A stretch of DNA of 64,000 bases from Erythrobacter sp. (GTDB lineage: Bacteria; Pseudomonadota; Alphaproteobacteria; Sphingomonadales; Sphingomonadaceae). The position numbers were made by a program, and so were the translations under genes. Location: positions 82,184 through 146,183 of the forward strand of contig JAPYPR010000006.1 in NCBI GenBank assembly GCA_029937545.1. Reading direction: 5' to 3'. Below the pieces are notes generated by a model that saw only the letters and a list, made by a program, of their open reading frames with translations, ran no database searches and had not been told where the DNA came from. Within the stretch, counting starts at the first letter, position 1; the number at the start of each line of letters is the position of its first letter. Below, piece by piece: positions 10,105 through 21,095 of this stretch.

Positions 10105-11162
10105 CCGAATTTTTCCAATCCCTCGGCTTGAATTACGAGTTCGCGTGGTTCACCGCGACGATCGCCGGTGTGCTTCTGATCGCGCTTCCGCTCATGCTGG
10201 CAGTCGCCATGGTAATCTATGTCGACCGCAAGGTCTGGGCGGCGATCAATCTGCGCCGCGGGCCTAACGTAGTCGGCCCCTTCGGCCTGCTGCAGAGCTT
10301 TGCCGACGGGCTGAAGGTGTTCCTGCAGGAAACCATCATCCCGAGCGCGGCCAACAAGGGGATCTTCATCCTCGCGCCGATCGTGACCTTCACTGTCGCG
10401 CTGGCGGCCTGGGCGGTGATTCCGTTCGACGCAGGCGTGGTGCTCGCAAACATCAATGTCGGCCTGCTCTACATCCTCGCGATCAGCTCGTTGTCCGTTT
10501 ACGGCGTGGTGATGAGCGGTTGGGCGAGTAACTCCAAGTACCCGTTCTTCTCGGCCATGCGTGCTGCGGCGCAGATGATCTCCTACGAAGTATCGATTGG
10601 CTTCATCCTGGTCTGCATCGTGCTGTTCGCCGGGACCTTCAACCTGACGGGTATCGTGCTGGGACAGGAGGCGTTCGGGCTAGGCCTGATCAATGCCTAT
10701 GTCGTCCACCCGCTGATTTTCCCCATCTGGGTGATGTTCTTCATTTCCTGCCTGGCGGAAACGCAGCGCGTGCCGTTCGACCTGACCGAGGCCGAAAGCG
10801 AACTTGTTGCCGGGTACCAGACCGAATATTCCTCGATGAGCTTCGCGCTCTTCTGGCTGGGTGAATATGCGAACATCCTGTTGATGTGCTCGCTGAACAC
10901 CCTGCTGTTCTTCGGCGGATGGCTGCCGCCGCTGAATATCGACCTGATCCCGTGGTTCGACATACCGGGCATCATCTGGTTCCTTCTCAAAACGTTCTTC
11001 TTCTTCTTCATGTTCAGCTGGGTCATGGCGACGGTTCCGCGCTATCGTTACGACCAGCTGATGCGGCTCGGCTGGAAGGTGTTCCTCCCGCTCAGCCTGT
11101 TCTTCATCGTCGTTATCTCGGGCTATCTGATGGCAACCGGTCACTTCGGAGGCGCGGCATGA
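10101..11162 (+). CDS. nuoH: NADH-quinone oxidoreductase subunit H
   Basis: This encodes the 353-residue ND1-type membrane subunit with about eight TM helices. It forms the entrance of the quinone cavity and the first part of the proton path. Conserved motifs are [26 protein letters not shown] near the N-terminus and the loop [25 protein letters not shown] with the functional Glu residues. [13 protein letters not shown] lies near the C-terminus. It overlaps nuoG and nuoI by ATGA junctions. Confidence 0.97.
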   Translation: MTEFFQSLGLNYEFAWFTATIAGVLLIALPLMLAVAMVIYVDRKVWAAINLRRGPNVVGPFGLLQSFADGLKVFLQETIIPSAANKGIFILAPIVTFTVALAAWAVIPFDAGVVLANINVGLLYILAISSLSVYGVVMSGWASNSKYPFFSAMRAAAQMISYEVSIGFILVCIVLFAGTFNLTGIVLGQEAFGLGLINAYVVHPLIFPIWVMFFISCLAETQRVPFDLTEAESELVAGYQTEYSSMSFALFWLGEYANILLMCSLNTLLFFGGWLPPLNIDLIPWFDIPGIIWFLLKTFFFFFMFSWVMATVPRYRYDQLMRLGWKVFLPLSLFFIVVISGYLMATGHFGGAA

Positions 11163-11647
11163 GCACGATCGCGCACCTCGTAAAATCCTTTACCCTTTGG
11201 GAGTTCGTGAAGGCGCATGCCCTCACGCTGAAGTATTTCTTCAAGCCCAAGGTGACGATCAACTACCCGTTCGAAAAGAACCCGATCAGCCCGCGTTTCC
11301 GCGGCGAGCATGCGCTGCGCCGCTATCCCAACGGGGAAGAGCGCTGCATCGCCTGCAAGCTGTGCGAAGCGATCTGCCCGGCGCAGGCGATCACGATTGA
11401 GAGCGAGCCGCGCGAGGATGGCAGCCGCCGTACCACACGCTACGATATCGATATGACGAAGTGCATTTATTGCGGGTTCTGCCAGGAAGCCTGTCCGGTG
11501 GATGCCGTGGTCGAGGGCCCGAACTTCGAATATGCGACGGAAACCCGCGAGGAACTGCTCTATGACAAGGCCAAGCTGCTTGCGAATGGTGACAAGTGGG
11601 AGCGGGCGATCGCCGCAAACCTTGAAGCCGATGCGCCCTATCGCTAA
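11159..11647 (+). CDS. nuoI: NADH-quinone oxidoreductase subunit I
   Basis: This encodes the 162-residue TYKY-type subunit, which bridges electron transfer from NuoG to NuoB through 4Fe-4S clusters N6a and N6b. Both binding motifs are intact: [16 protein letters not shown] and [16 protein letters not shown]. The N-terminal helix ([16 protein letters not shown]) lies along the membrane, and [16 protein letters not shown] is the usual lead-in. The ATG at 11159 overlaps the nuoH stop. Confidence 0.97.
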   Translation: MSTIAHLVKSFTLWEFVKAHALTLKYFFKPKVTINYPFEKNPISPRFRGEHALRRYPNGEERCIACKLCEAICPAQAITIESEPREDGSRRTTRYDIDMTKCIYCGFCQEACPVDAVVEGPNFEYATETREELLYDKAKLLANGDKWERAIAANLEADAPYR

Positions 11648-11674
11648 CCGCCGCGCCAACGAGAAACGGGGCTC

Positions 11675-12298
11675 ATGATTCAGACCATCGCCTTTTACCT
11701 GTTCGCCGTCCTGGTGATCGCCAGCGCAGTCATGGTTATCATGTCGCGCAACCCGGTGCATTCGGTCCTGTGGCTGATCCTCGCCTTCTTCAACGCGGCG
11801 GGGCTGATGGTGCTGGTGGGCGCGGAATTCATCGCTATGCTGCTGGTGATCGTTTACGTGGGCGCGGTCGCCGTGCTGTTCCTGTTCGTCGTCATGATGC
11901 TCGACATCGACTTCGCCGAGCTGCGCGCCGGCTTCATCAAGAATTTCCCGCTCGGGATTGCCATTGCGGCCATATTGCTGGCGGAGCTGGTGCTGGGCAT
12001 CGGCGCCTACCGTGTCGGCGCGATCGAGCTGGGTACGCCGGACGGTGCGTCGGCCCCGCTGCTCGACCGCTCGAATATCGAGAGCATCGGCGCGCTGCTC
12101 TACCGCGACTATATCTTCCTGTTCGAGGCGGCCGGCATCATTCTGCTCGTGGCCATGGTCGGCGCGATCGTCCTGACCCATCGTAAGGGCCCGGCGGATG
12201 CGCGTGGCCAGCAGGACATCGGCAAGCAGAACCGTCGCCGTCCGGAAGAGGCCACGGTGATGAAGCAGCCGGGCATCGGCAAGGGGGTCGATCTATGA
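11675..12298 (+). CDS. nuoJ: NADH-quinone oxidoreductase subunit J
   Basis: This encodes the 207-residue ND6-type membrane subunit with five hydrophobic segments. The conserved third helix region, [23 protein letters not shown], contains the pi-bulge segment important for coupling. The C-terminal 35 residues are hydrophilic and basic. It starts 27 bases after nuoI, the largest gap in this part of the operon. Its stop overlaps nuoK (ATGA). Confidence 0.95.
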   Translation: MIQTIAFYLFAVLVIASAVMVIMSRNPVHSVLWLILAFFNAAGLMVLVGAEFIAMLLVIVYVGAVAVLFLFVVMMLDIDFAELRAGFIKNFPLGIAIAAILLAELVLGIGAYRVGAIELGTPDGASAPLLDRSNIESIGALLYRDYIFLFEAAGIILLVAMVGAIVLTHRKGPADARGQQDIGKQNRRRPEEATVMKQPGIGKGVDL

Positions 12299-12600
12299 TC
12301 GGGATCGAACATTACATCGTCGTCAGCGCGATCCTCTTCGTGCTGGGCGTGCTGGGCATCTTCCTCAACCGGAAGAACATCATCGTCATCCTGATGGCGA
12401 TCGAGCTGATCCTGCTCGCGGTGAACATCAACCTCGTCGCCTTTTCCGCCTTCCTCGGCGATCTGGTCGGGCAGGTGTTCGCCATGTTCGTCCTGACCGT
12501 CGCGGCGGGCGAGGCGGCCATCGGGCTCGCCATCCTCGTCATCTATTTCCGTGGTCGCGGCACGATCGCCGTCGACGACGTCGACCGGTTGAAGGGGTAA
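12295..12600 (+). CDS. nuoK: NADH-quinone oxidoreductase subunit K
   Basis: This encodes the 101-residue ND4L-type subunit with three TM helices. Conserved membrane glutamates involved in proton translocation are visible in [17 protein letters not shown] and [24 protein letters not shown] is the usual first loop. Length is normal. It overlaps nuoJ by ATGA and is followed by nuoL after 6 bases. Confidence 0.97.
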   Translation: MIGIEHYIVVSAILFVLGVLGIFLNRKNIIVILMAIELILLAVNINLVAFSAFLGDLVGQVFAMFVLTVAAGEAAIGLAILVIYFRGRGTIAVDDVDRLKG

Positions 12601-12606
12601 GCATCG

Positions 12607-14664
12607 GTGCATCCCATTCTGTTCATCGTCTTCCTGCCCCTGCTGGCAGCGATCATCGGTGGTTTCATCAACAAGTCCGAGCCGAGTGTCGTCGCCAAGT
12701 CGATCACGACCGGCGCGCTGTTCATCAGCTGCGCGCTGAGCTGGCCGGTGTTCATCGGCTTCTGGCTGGGCGACAGCACCGCCACTGTCGTGCCGGTCCT
12801 GCAGTGGATGCAGTCGGGCGATCTTGCCTTCGACTGGGCCCTGCGTGTCGATACGCTGACCGCAGTCATGCTGGTGGTTATCACCACCGTCTCGGCGCTC
12901 GTCCACCTCTATAGCTGGGGCTATATGGAGGAAGACCCGGACCAGCCGCGGTTCTTCGCCTACCTCTCGCTGTTCACCTTCGCCATGCTGATGCTGGTGA
13001 CGGCCGACAACCTCGTCCAGATGTTCTTTGGATGGGAAGGGGTGGGCCTCGCGAGCTACCTGCTCATCGGCTTCTGGTTCAAGAAGCCCAGCGCCAATGC
13101 CGCTGCGATCAAGGCTTTCGTCGTCAACCGCGTCGGCGACCTCGGCTTCATGCTCGGTATCTTCGGCACGTTCCTGGTATTCGGCACGGTCTCGATCCCC
13201 GAAATCCTTGAGGCTGCGCCGTCAATGAGTGGCGCGACGATCGGCTTCCTCGGCTACCGCGTCGCGACGATGGACGTGCTCTGCATTCTCCTGTTCATCG
13301 GCGCGATGGGCAAGTCGGCGCAGCTCGGCCTGCACACCTGGCTGCCCGACGCGATGGAAGGCCCGACGCCTGTTTCCGCGCTGATCCACGCCGCCACCAT
13401 GGTGACCGCAGGCGTATTCATGGTCTGCCGCCTCTCGCCCATGTTCGAGACCGCGCCCGTCGCACTCGGCGTGGTGACTTTCATCGGCGCCGCAACCTGC
13501 ATCTTCGCCGCCACCGTCGGCACGACGCAGTGGGATATCAAGCGGGTGATCGCCTATTCGACCTGTTCGCAGCTCGGCTACATGTTCTTTGCCGCTGGCG
13601 TGGGCGCCTATGGTGCGGCCATGTTCCACCTGTTCACGCATGCCTTCTTCAAGGCGCTGCTGTTCCTCGGTGCAGGATCGGTGATCCACGCCATGCATCA
13701 CGAGCAGGACATGCGCTATTACGGCGCGCTGCGGAAGGAAATCCCGGTGACCTTCTGGGCCATGATGGCGGGTACGCTCGCGATCACCGGGGTCGGCGTG
13801 CTATACGTCTTCGGGTTCGCAGGCTTCTATTCCAAGGACGCCATACTCGAAGCCGCTTTCGCGCGCGGTACGGAAATGAGCATGTTCGCTTTCTGGATAG
13901 GCGCCGTCGCAGCCCTGCTGACCAGCTTTTACAGCTGGCGCCTGATGTTCCTGACCTTCTGGGGCAAGCCGCGCTGGGCCGACAGCGAGCATATCCAGCA
14001 CGCCGTCCACCACGGCCAGGACGAGCCGGAGGATCACAACCCCGCCGTGCAGGAAGATGCGGGTCACGATGTGACGCACGCCGTGCCGTCGCCGAATTAC
14101 GAGGCAGGAACGGGCGGTTATCACCCGCATGAAAGCCCGCTCAGCATGCTGATCCCGCTCGGCATCCTGTCGATCGGTGCAGTCTTTGCCGGCTTCGTAT
14201 TCAAGGATGCCTTCATCGATGGCGCGGACTTCTGGGATGGCTCGATCTACTTCAACGAGAACCTGATCCACGCCCTGCACAACGTGCCGTACTGGGTGAA
14301 GCTGACTGCGACCTTCGTCATGCTGATCGGCCTCGCCATCGCGTGGCTGGCCTACATCAAGGATACGACGATCCCGGCCAAGGGAGCCGAACAGCTCGGC
14401 CCGATCTACCGGTTCTTTTACAACAAGTGGTATTTCGACGAGCTCTACCACTACTTGTTCATCGTCCCTGCCTTCTGGCTCGGACGCCAGTTCTGGAAAC
14501 TCGGCGACGTCGGCACGATCGACCGGTTCGGCCCTAATGGCGTGGCCTGGGTGGTCGAGAAGGGCTCGGTCGGCGCGAAGAAGTTCCAGACCGGATATCT
14601 CTATAGCTATGCGCTGGTGATGCTCCTCGGGCTCGTCGCCGCTGTCACCTGGGTGCTGTTCTGA
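12607..14664 (+). CDS. nuoL: NADH-quinone oxidoreductase subunit L
   Basis: This encodes the 685-residue antiporter-like ND5 subunit, the distal proton-pumping unit, with a long lateral helix at the C-terminus. Core motifs include [17 protein letters not shown], the lysine-bearing [27 protein letters not shown] and [19 protein letters not shown] His/Glu/Asp-rich hydrophilic insert lies around residues 455-500, between TM segments. The start is GTG at 12607, and the stop overlaps nuoM by one base. Confidence 0.97.
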   Translation: MHPILFIVFLPLLAAIIGGFINKSEPSVVAKSITTGALFISCALSWPVFIGFWLGDSTATVVPVLQWMQSGDLAFDWALRVDTLTAVMLVVITTVSALVHLYSWGYMEEDPDQPRFFAYLSLFTFAMLMLVTADNLVQMFFGWEGVGLASYLLIGFWFKKPSANAAAIKAFVVNRVGDLGFMLGIFGTFLVFGTVSIPEILEAAPSMSGATIGFLGYRVATMDVLCILLFIGAMGKSAQLGLHTWLPDAMEGPTPVSALIHAATMVTAGVFMVCRLSPMFETAPVALGVVTFIGAATCIFAATVGTTQWDIKRVIAYSTCSQLGYMFFAAGVGAYGAAMFHLFTHAFFKALLFLGAGSVIHAMHHEQDMRYYGALRKEIPVTFWAMMAGTLAITGVGVLYVFGFAGFYSKDAILEAAFARGTEMSMFAFWIGAVAALLTSFYSWRLMFLTFWGKPRWADSEHIQHAVHHGQDEPEDHNPAVQEDAGHDVTHAVPSPNYEAGTGGYHPHESPLSMLIPLGILSIGAVFAGFVFKDAFIDGADFWDGSIYFNENLIHALHNVPYWVKLTATFVMLIGLAIAWLAYIKDTTIPAKGAEQLGPIYRFFYNKWYFDELYHYLFIVPAFWLGRQFWKLGDVGTIDRFGPNGVAWVVEKGSVGAKKFQTGYLYSYALVMLLGLVAAVTWVLF

Positions 14665-16208
14665 TGGAATTCCCCATCCTCTCGCTGATGCTCGCGGTGC
14701 CGCTCGTCGCCGCCATCGCCTGCCTGTTCCTCGGTGCGCAGAGCGCCCGAATGGTCGCGCTGTTCGCAACGCTGTTCGATCTCGCGTTAGGCGTGCTGCT
14801 GTGGCTCAACTTCGATATCGGCGGCGCGCAGTGGCAGTTCGTCGAGCGGGCGGAGATATTCGCCGGTTTCAGCTATGCGCTCGGCATCGATGGCATCGCC
14901 CTGATGCTCATCATGCTCAGCGTCTTCCTCATGCCGATCTGCATCCTCGCCAGCTGGGACGCGATCACCAAGCGTGTGGGCGAATACATGTCGGCCTTCC
15001 TGCTGATGGAAGTGCTGATGATCGGTGTGTTCGCCGCGCAGGACATGTTCCTGTTCTACATCTTCTTCGAAGCCGGCCTCATCCCGATGTACCTGATCAT
15101 CGGCGTGTGGGGCGGCGACAACCGCATCTACGCGAGCTACAAATTCTTCCTCTACACGCTGCTCGGCTCGGTGCTGATGCTGATCGCCATGATGTGGATG
15201 GTGAACGAAGCGGGCACCACCGACATTCCCACCCTGCTCAATTACGACTTCAGCCCGCAGGCGCAGACCTGGCTTTGGCTGGCCTTCTTCGCGAGCTTCG
15301 CGGTGAAAATGCCGATGTGGCCGGTCCATACCTGGCTGCCCGACGCGCACGTGCAGGCGCCGACCGCAGGGTCCGTGATCCTGGCGGGAGTGTTGCTGAA
15401 ACTCGGCGGTTACGGCTTCATCCGCTTCAGCTTGCCGATGTTCCCCGAAGCGAGCGCCCAGTTCGCCTGGCTGGTCTTCGCGCTGTCGATGGTGGCAGTG
15501 ATCTACACTTCGCTCGTCGCGCTGGTGCAGCACGACATGAAGAAATTGATCGCTTATTCCTCGGTCGCGCACATGGCGATCGTCACGGCGGGCCTGTTCG
15601 CCTTCAACGTGCAGGGCATCGAAGGCGCGATGATGGTCATGCTCGGCCACGGTCTCGTGTCGGGCGCGCTGTTCCTGTGCGTGGGCGTGATCTACGACCG
15701 GCTGCATACACGCGAAATCGACCGCTATGGCGGGCTCAGCATCAACATGCCGAAATACGCAGTGTTCTTCCTGCTGTTCACAATGGCCAGCATCGGCCTG
15801 CCGGGGACCAGCAACTTCGTCGGTGAATTCTTAGCGCTCGCCGGCCTCTACAAGGTCTCGAGCCTTGTCACGCTGATCTGCACCACGGGCATCATCCTCG
15901 GTGCTGGCTACATGCTCTATCTCTACCGCCGCGTGGCGTTCGGGGAGCAGCGCAATGCCGATGCGGCCCGGATGCCCGATCTCAATGCACGCGAGTGGAT
16001 GATGCTTGCGCCAATCGCTGCGGCCACGCTGTGGATGGGTATCTATCCCGAAAGTTTCCTCGCCCCGATGCGGCAGGACATTGCCGCGCTCGAGGTCCGC
16101 ATGGCGCGCGCCGCGCCGGAGGGCGACAGCCATCTCCGGGTCGGCGAGCCGATGGAGCGCAACGCCAATTTTGTCGCAGCCGCACATGATGCGGAGGGAG
16201 CGCATTGA
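14664..16208 (+). CDS. nuoM: NADH-quinone oxidoreductase subunit M
   Basis: This encodes the 514-residue antiporter-like ND4 subunit. Motifs: FYIFFEAGLIPMYLIIGVWGG with the conserved Glu, FASFAVKMPMWPVHTWLPDAHVQAPTAGSVILAG with the channel Lys and proline-rich loop, and YSSVAHM. About 13-14 TM helices can be counted. The C-terminal 40 residues are hydrophilic. It begins on the last base of the nuoL stop. Confidence 0.97.
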   Translation: MEFPILSLMLAVPLVAAIACLFLGAQSARMVALFATLFDLALGVLLWLNFDIGGAQWQFVERAEIFAGFSYALGIDGIALMLIMLSVFLMPICILASWDAITKRVGEYMSAFLLMEVLMIGVFAAQDMFLFYIFFEAGLIPMYLIIGVWGGDNRIYASYKFFLYTLLGSVLMLIAMMWMVNEAGTTDIPTLLNYDFSPQAQTWLWLAFFASFAVKMPMWPVHTWLPDAHVQAPTAGSVILAGVLLKLGGYGFIRFSLPMFPEASAQFAWLVFALSMVAVIYTSLVALVQHDMKKLIAYSSVAHMAIVTAGLFAFNVQGIEGAMMVMLGHGLVSGALFLCVGVIYDRLHTREIDRYGGLSINMPKYAVFFLLFTMASIGLPGTSNFVGEFLALAGLYKVSSLVTLICTTGIILGAGYMLYLYRRVAFGEQRNADAARMPDLNAREWMMLAPIAAATLWMGIYPESFLAPMRQDIAALEVRMARAAPEGDSHLRVGEPMERNANFVAAAHDAEGAH

Positions 16209-17671
16209 TGAATCTCGCCAGTTCCCTCTATTTCACCGGCACCGAGGTCGGGCTTTCGATCGTCGGCCTCGTGCTGCTGCTCGTATCGGCCTGGGGCGGC
16301 CCGCGCTCGGCACGCCTGGTCACCATCCTGACCGTATCGGCGCTGGTTGGCGCAACGCTTTTCAGCGGGCACCTGTTCGATCTTGCCGCTAGCGAGACAG
16401 CCGGCCGCGCGTTTAGCGATCTCTATCGGGCCGACACTTTCGGCAGCTTCGCGAAGATCCTCATCTATCTCGCGACAATCGCCGTGCTGATGGTCACGCC
16501 GCGTTTCTTCGACCAGCGCGGGGCCCATCGCCCGGAATACCCGGTGCTGATGCTGTTCAATGCCGTCGGCATGGGCATGATGGTTTCTGCGACCGATCTG
16601 ATGACGCTCTACATCGGCCTCGAAATGTCGAGCCTGTCGAGCTACGTGCTTGCCAGCTTCCTGCGCAACGACACGCGCTCGGCGGAAGCGGGGCTCAAGT
16701 ACTTCGTCCTCGGCGCGCTCGCATCGGGCATCATCCTATACGGCGTCAGCCTCGTCTACGGTTTCACCGGCAGCACCAATTACGAGAGCATCCGCGCGGC
16801 GTTCGCGGTCGAGTTCTCGACCGGTGCGTTGTTCGGCGTCGTCTTTGTGCTGGCAGGTCTCGCCTTCAAGGTCAGCGCCGTTCCGTTCCACATGTGGACG
16901 CCCGACGTCTATGAAGGCGCGCCGACGCCGGTGACCGCCTTCTTCGCGACTGCGCCCAAGGTGGCGGCCATGGCCATGCTCGTCCGCATGGCGATGGAGC
17001 CGTTCGCAGGCGAAGTGGATGCGTGGCGCCAGATCGTGATCTTTGCCGCGCTCGCGTCCATTGTGGTCGGTGCGCTGGGCGCAATCGGTCAGCAGAACCT
17101 CAAGCGTCTGCTCGCCTACTCCTCGATCAACAACGTCGGCTTCATCCTCATCGGGCTCGCTGCGGCGACACCCGCAGGCGTGGCCGGCGTGATGACCTAT
17201 CTGGCGATCTACGTCGCAATGACGGTCGGCAGCTTCACGGCGCTGCTGATGCTACGCGATCCGATGGGGCAGAACCTTGAAACCTTCGACGATATCGCCG
17301 GGCTTTCCACCAATCGGCCCGCGCTGGCCTGGTGCCTGCTGGCGCTCATGTTCAGCCTGGCCGGCATCCCGCCGCTATTCGGGTTCTGGGGTAAGTTCGT
17401 GGTCTTCCAGGCAGCCGTGCAGGCCGACCTGGTCGCACTGGCCGCCATCGGCATCGCCGCCAGCGTCATCGGCGCGTTCTACTACATCAAGTTCGTGAAG
17501 GTGATGTTCTTCGAAGATGCGACGCGCGAAGTGGAGACAGAAAGCCCGATCGGTCACTGGATCGTCCTCGGTCTGAGCGTCGCGATCATCTCGCCGCTTG
17601 GTTATTTCCTGACGATCCCGCTCGGTGAATGGAGTGCGGCTGCTGCGGCGAGCTTTGCCGCTGCGATGTGA
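16208..17671 (+). CDS. nuoN: NADH-quinone oxidoreductase subunit N
   Basis: This encodes the 487-residue antiporter-like ND2 subunit, which completes complex I. Motifs: YIGLEMSSLSSYVLASF, AGLKYFVLGALASGIILYG, AFKVSAVPFHMWTPDVYEGAPTPVTAFFAT and RLLAYSSINNVGF. The ATG at 16208 shares its A with the nuoM stop; a TTG just before it is less likely. The stop overlaps the GTG of birA, linking birA and coaX to the same transcript. Confidence 0.97.
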   Translation: MNLASSLYFTGTEVGLSIVGLVLLLVSAWGGPRSARLVTILTVSALVGATLFSGHLFDLAASETAGRAFSDLYRADTFGSFAKILIYLATIAVLMVTPRFFDQRGAHRPEYPVLMLFNAVGMGMMVSATDLMTLYIGLEMSSLSSYVLASFLRNDTRSAEAGLKYFVLGALASGIILYGVSLVYGFTGSTNYESIRAAFAVEFSTGALFGVVFVLAGLAFKVSAVPFHMWTPDVYEGAPTPVTAFFATAPKVAAMAMLVRMAMEPFAGEVDAWRQIVIFAALASIVVGALGAIGQQNLKRLLAYSSINNVGFILIGLAAATPAGVAGVMTYLAIYVAMTVGSFTALLMLRDPMGQNLETFDDIAGLSTNRPALAWCLLALMFSLAGIPPLFGFWGKFVVFQAAVQADLVALAAIGIAASVIGAFYYIKFVKVMFFEDATREVETESPIGHWIVLGLSVAIISPLGYFLTIPLGEWSAAAAASFAAAM

Positions 17672-18390
17672 TCCGCGTCGTCGCCGAAACCGGCTCGACC
17701 AATAGCGATCTGGTGGAGCAGCTACGCCGCGGAGAGGCAGTGTACGAGGGGCACTGGCTCGTCGCCGACCGGCAGGTCGCCGGGCGCGGTCGCCAGGGTC
17801 GGACGTGGTTCGACGGGTCTGGCAATTTCATGGGATCGACCATCGTGCGTCCGCATCCGCGCGATCCGCAACCCGCCAGCCTAGCCCTCATGACCGGACT
17901 TGCACTATACGAAGCGGTCGCTCCGCTGCTGTCGCCCCCGCAAGTCCCAATGCTCAAATGGCCCAACGACCTCATGCTCGGCTCCGCCAAGCTGGCCGGA
18001 ATCCTGCTGGAGCGGGAAGGCGACGCCATCGTGGTGGGGGTCGGCGTCAACCTCGCGGCGGCGCCCGATCTCCCTGATCGCGAAACAGTCGCCCTCAGCG
18101 CATTCGGCCCGGCGCCCGATCGCGACCATTTCGTTCACGGCCTCGCCGCGTCGTTCGATCGTGAACTCGATCGCTGGCGGACCTACGGTCTAGAACCACT
18201 TGTCCGCCGCTGGGAAGAGGTAGCGCATCCCGCAGGCACGCAGCTCACCGTCCATCCTCCCGGCGAGGAACCGATCACGGCGGAGTTCGCTGGATTGACA
18301 GCCGAGGGCGCGCTTTCGCTGCGCTTGGCGGATGGCGCGCGCCGTGTCATCCATGCCGGCGACGTAATGCTCGCCAAACAGGAGGGATGA
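17668..18390 (+). CDS. birA: Biotin--[acetyl-CoA-carboxylase] ligase, monofunctional
   Basis: This encodes a 240-residue biotin protein ligase that adenylates biotin and transfers it to the biotin carboxyl carrier protein. The N-terminal helix-turn-helix repressor domain of E. coli BirA is absent, so this is the group I, enzyme-only type. Motifs: ETGSTNSDL, the adenylate loop AGRGRQGRTW and LKWPNDLML, with VGVGVNL further on. The C-terminal SH3-like domain is present. The GTG start overlaps the nuoN stop. Placement of birA and coaX directly after nuoN is a familiar alphaproteobacterial order. Confidence 0.94.
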   Translation: MIRVVAETGSTNSDLVEQLRRGEAVYEGHWLVADRQVAGRGRQGRTWFDGSGNFMGSTIVRPHPRDPQPASLALMTGLALYEAVAPLLSPPQVPMLKWPNDLMLGSAKLAGILLEREGDAIVVGVGVNLAAAPDLPDRETVALSAFGPAPDRDHFVHGLAASFDRELDRWRTYGLEPLVRRWEEVAHPAGTQLTVHPPGEEPITAEFAGLTAEGALSLRLADGARRVIHAGDVMLAKQEG

Positions 18391-18393
18391 GCC

Positions 18394-19167
18394 ATGCTGC
18401 TCGCTGCCGATGTCGGTAACACCAATGTGGTCTTCGCCCTCTTCGACGGGCGCACGATCAAGGCGCGCTGGCGCATCGCCACCGATCCGCGGCGCACCGG
18501 CGACGAGTACGCGGTTTGGCTGCTCCAGCTCGCGAAGCTCCAGGGCTTCGAGAAAGACGATATCGAGCAGGTTATCATCGGTTCGGTCGTACCCCGGGCG
18601 ATCCACAACCTTACCGTCTTGTCGGAAAAATATCTTGGCATCACGCCGCTCGTTGCCGGACAGGGCGATGCCGAGTGGGGGTTCGAGCTGGATATCGAAC
18701 AGCCGGGTTCGCTCGGCGCAGACCGCGCGCTCAATACGCTTGCAGCGCATGAGAAATACGAAGGCGACCTGATCGTCATCGATTTCGGCACCGCAACCAC
18801 TTTCGATGCGGTCGATTTCACCGGCGCTTACAAGGGCGGCATAATCGCGCCCGGCATCAACCTGTCGCTCGATGCGCTGGTCGGCAACACGGCCAAGCTG
18901 CCGCGCATCGCAATTGAGAAGCCGAAGAGCGATAGCGTCATCGGCCGAAACACCGAGGACCAGATGCTGATCGGCGTGTTCTGGGGCTACGTCTCCTTAA
19001 TCGAAGGATTGATCTTGCGCATGAAGAAGGAAGTCGGGCGTCCGGCCAAGGTGGTGGCAACCGGCGGGCTTGCCATCTTGTTCGACGAGCACACCGACCT
19101 GTTCGACGTGGTTGATGCGGACCTCACTCTCGAAGGGCTGGCTCTGCTGGTGGAGCGTGCAGCGTGA
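18394..19167 (+). CDS. coaX: Type III pantothenate kinase
   Basis: This encodes the 257-residue CoaX-type kinase, which phosphorylates pantothenate in the first step of coenzyme A synthesis. The ASKHA-fold phosphate motifs are visible: [14 protein letters not shown] at the N-terminus, [11 protein letters not shown] near residue 130 and [11 protein letters not shown]. Length is normal. It starts 3 bases after birA and overlaps rnj by 4 bases. Confidence 0.95.
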   Translation: MLLAADVGNTNVVFALFDGRTIKARWRIATDPRRTGDEYAVWLLQLAKLQGFEKDDIEQVIIGSVVPRAIHNLTVLSEKYLGITPLVAGQGDAEWGFELDIEQPGSLGADRALNTLAAHEKYEGDLIVIDFGTATTFDAVDFTGAYKGGIIAPGINLSLDALVGNTAKLPRIAIEKPKSDSVIGRNTEDQMLIGVFWGYVSLIEGLILRMKKEVGRPAKVVATGGLAILFDEHTDLFDVVDADLTLEGLALLVERAA

Positions 19168-20813
19168 AGAAAGATTTCACTCCTGAAGACGAATTGCTGT
19201 TCCTCGCGCTCGGCGGGTCGGGCGAGATCGGCATGAATGTCAATCTCTACGGCTGTCAGGGTCGCTGGCTGATGGTCGATCTGGGCATGACCTTCTCGGG
19301 CGACCAGTATCCCGGCGTAGACCTCGTGTTCGCCGACCTCGAATTCATCGAGGATCGCGTTGAGCAACTCGAGGCCATCGTTATCACCCATGCTCACGAG
19401 GACCACATCGGCGCAGTCCCGTACTTCGCGGCCGATCTTGGCGTGCCAATCTATGCGACGCCTTTCACGGCGGAACTGGTGCGGCGCAAGCTGCAGGAAG
19501 CGGGCATCGAGAACGAGATCGAACTCAACATCATCGAGGACGATCACGGCAGTTTTGCAGTGGGGCCCTTCGAGGTCACATATATCCCGCTCGCCCATTC
19601 GATCGCCGAGGGCAATGCGCTGTTGATCGAGACCCAGCACGGCCGCATTTTTCACACCGGCGACTGGAAGCTGGACGAAGATCCGATCATCGGGCAGCCG
19701 ACCACCGAAGAAGAGCTGACCGAGATCGGCGACGAGGGCGTTTTGGCGCTGGTGTGCGACAGCACGAATGTCTTCAATCCGGCGCCCAGCGGTTCCGAAG
19801 GAGCGGTCTACAAAGGTCTGCTCGAAGAGGTTCAGCGCCATAGCGGCAAGCGCGTGCTGGTGACGACCTTTGCCAGCAATGTCGCGCGGCTTCAGACCCT
19901 CGGCGATGTCGCGCGCGAGACCGGCCGGCAGGTCTGCGTGGCGGGGCGCTCGCTCGACCGGATCATCGAAGTATCCCAGGCGAACGGCTACCTCACCGAT
20001 TTCCCCGATCCGGTCGATTTCGACATTGCAATGGGCCTGCCGCGCGGAGATTTGTTGATCCTCGCAACCGGTGGACAGGGCGAGCCACGCGCCGCGCTTG
20101 CCCGGATTGCCGACGAAAACCACCCGCTCGAACTCGTGCGCGGTGACGTGGTTCTGTTCTCGAGCCGCCAGATCCCCGGCAATGAGATCAGCATCGGCGC
20201 GGTGCAGAACAAGCTGGCTACGCGCGGGATCACGATGGTGACCGACCGCCAGAGCATGATCCACGTGTCCGGCCATCCCGGCCGCCCCGAGCTCGAAGCG
20301 CTGTATGGCTGGATTCGCCCGGACGTCCTCGTGCCGGTCCACGGCGAGATGCGGCATATGCAGGAGCAGGCGCGGCTAGGGGCGGCCAATGCAATTCCGT
20401 CCAACGTCGTGCAGCAGAACGGCGATATTGTTCGCCTCGCACCCGGCGCTCCGGGCAAGATTGCCGAGGTGAGGGCAGGGCGGCTCGTGCTCGATGGCGA
20501 CATCATCGCGCCCGCCGATGGCGATGCGATCACTATGCGGCGCCGTTTGATGCGCGAAGGCGTAGTGATTGTAGCGCTCGATGGCGACCTCAATCCCCGG
20601 CTCGACAGCCTCGGCCTGCCACTGGACGAGGATTACCCCGATTTCGTGGAGGAGGCGCAGGCCGACATCGTGGCGGCGATCCGCAAGCTCAAGGGCAATG
20701 CGCGCAAAGACCCGGCGCTGGTCCACGAGGCAGTTAGGCTTGCAGCCCGGCGCGCAGCGCAGCGCTGGTCGGGCAAACGCCCGCAGGTGCGTGTCATCCT
20801 GCCGAACCTGTGA
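19164..20813 (+). CDS. rnj: Ribonuclease J
   Basis: This encodes a 549-residue metallo-beta-lactamase/beta-CASP ribonuclease with endonuclease and 5'-3' exonuclease activity in RNA decay and rRNA maturation. Metal ligands: HAHEDHIG near residue 75, AHSIAEG near residue 147, FHTGDWKLD, and the beta-CASP histidine region [25 protein letters not shown] follows. The GTG start overlaps the coaX stop. Confidence 0.94.
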   Translation: MKKDFTPEDELLFLALGGSGEIGMNVNLYGCQGRWLMVDLGMTFSGDQYPGVDLVFADLEFIEDRVEQLEAIVITHAHEDHIGAVPYFAADLGVPIYATPFTAELVRRKLQEAGIENEIELNIIEDDHGSFAVGPFEVTYIPLAHSIAEGNALLIETQHGRIFHTGDWKLDEDPIIGQPTTEEELTEIGDEGVLALVCDSTNVFNPAPSGSEGAVYKGLLEEVQRHSGKRVLVTTFASNVARLQTLGDVARETGRQVCVAGRSLDRIIEVSQANGYLTDFPDPVDFDIAMGLPRGDLLILATGGQGEPRAALARIADENHPLELVRGDVVLFSSRQIPGNEISIGAVQNKLATRGITMVTDRQSMIHVSGHPGRPELEALYGWIRPDVLVPVHGEMRHMQEQARLGAANAIPSNVVQQNGDIVRLAPGAPGKIAEVRAGRLVLDGDIIAPADGDAITMRRRLMREGVVIVALDGDLNPRLDSLGLPLDEDYPDFVEEAQADIVAAIRKLKGNARKDPALVHEAVRLAARRAAQRWSGKRPQVRVILPNL

Positions 20814-20822
20814 GGTCGACCC

Positions 20823-21095
20823 ATGCAGTGGACCAGCATCCTCGCAATCTATTTCCTTTTTCTGGTGTTCAGCGCCTTCGTGCTGCTGCCGTTTGGCGTC
20901 CGCACGCATGACGAAGCTGGCGTCGAGAAAGTGCCGGGGCAGGCCGACAGCGCTCCGGTGGAATTCCGTCCGGGGCGGCTGATGGTGCGAGCGGTCGTGC
21001 TCGCTGCTATCCTGACGACGCTCTACGTCGCCAATTACGTCAATGGCTGGATCGGGCCGGAAGACCTGATTTTCTGGGGACCTTCCGCCGATTGA
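20823..21095 (+). CDS. DUF1467 family membrane protein
   Basis: This encodes a 90-residue protein with two TM segments, about residues 5-25 (ILAIYFLFLVFSAFVLLPFGV) and 58-78. PGQADSAP and the following PGRLMVRAVVLA match the DUF1467 pattern I remember from alphaproteobacteria, often found next to the nuo-rnj block. The molecular function is unknown. GAGGT precedes the ATG. It is the last gene of the operon, and its stop abuts the convergent stop of the next gene. Confidence 0.85.
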   Translation: MQWTSILAIYFLFLVFSAFVLLPFGVRTHDEAGVEKVPGQADSAPVEFRPGRLMVRAVVLAAILTTLYVANYVNGWIGPEDLIFWGPSAD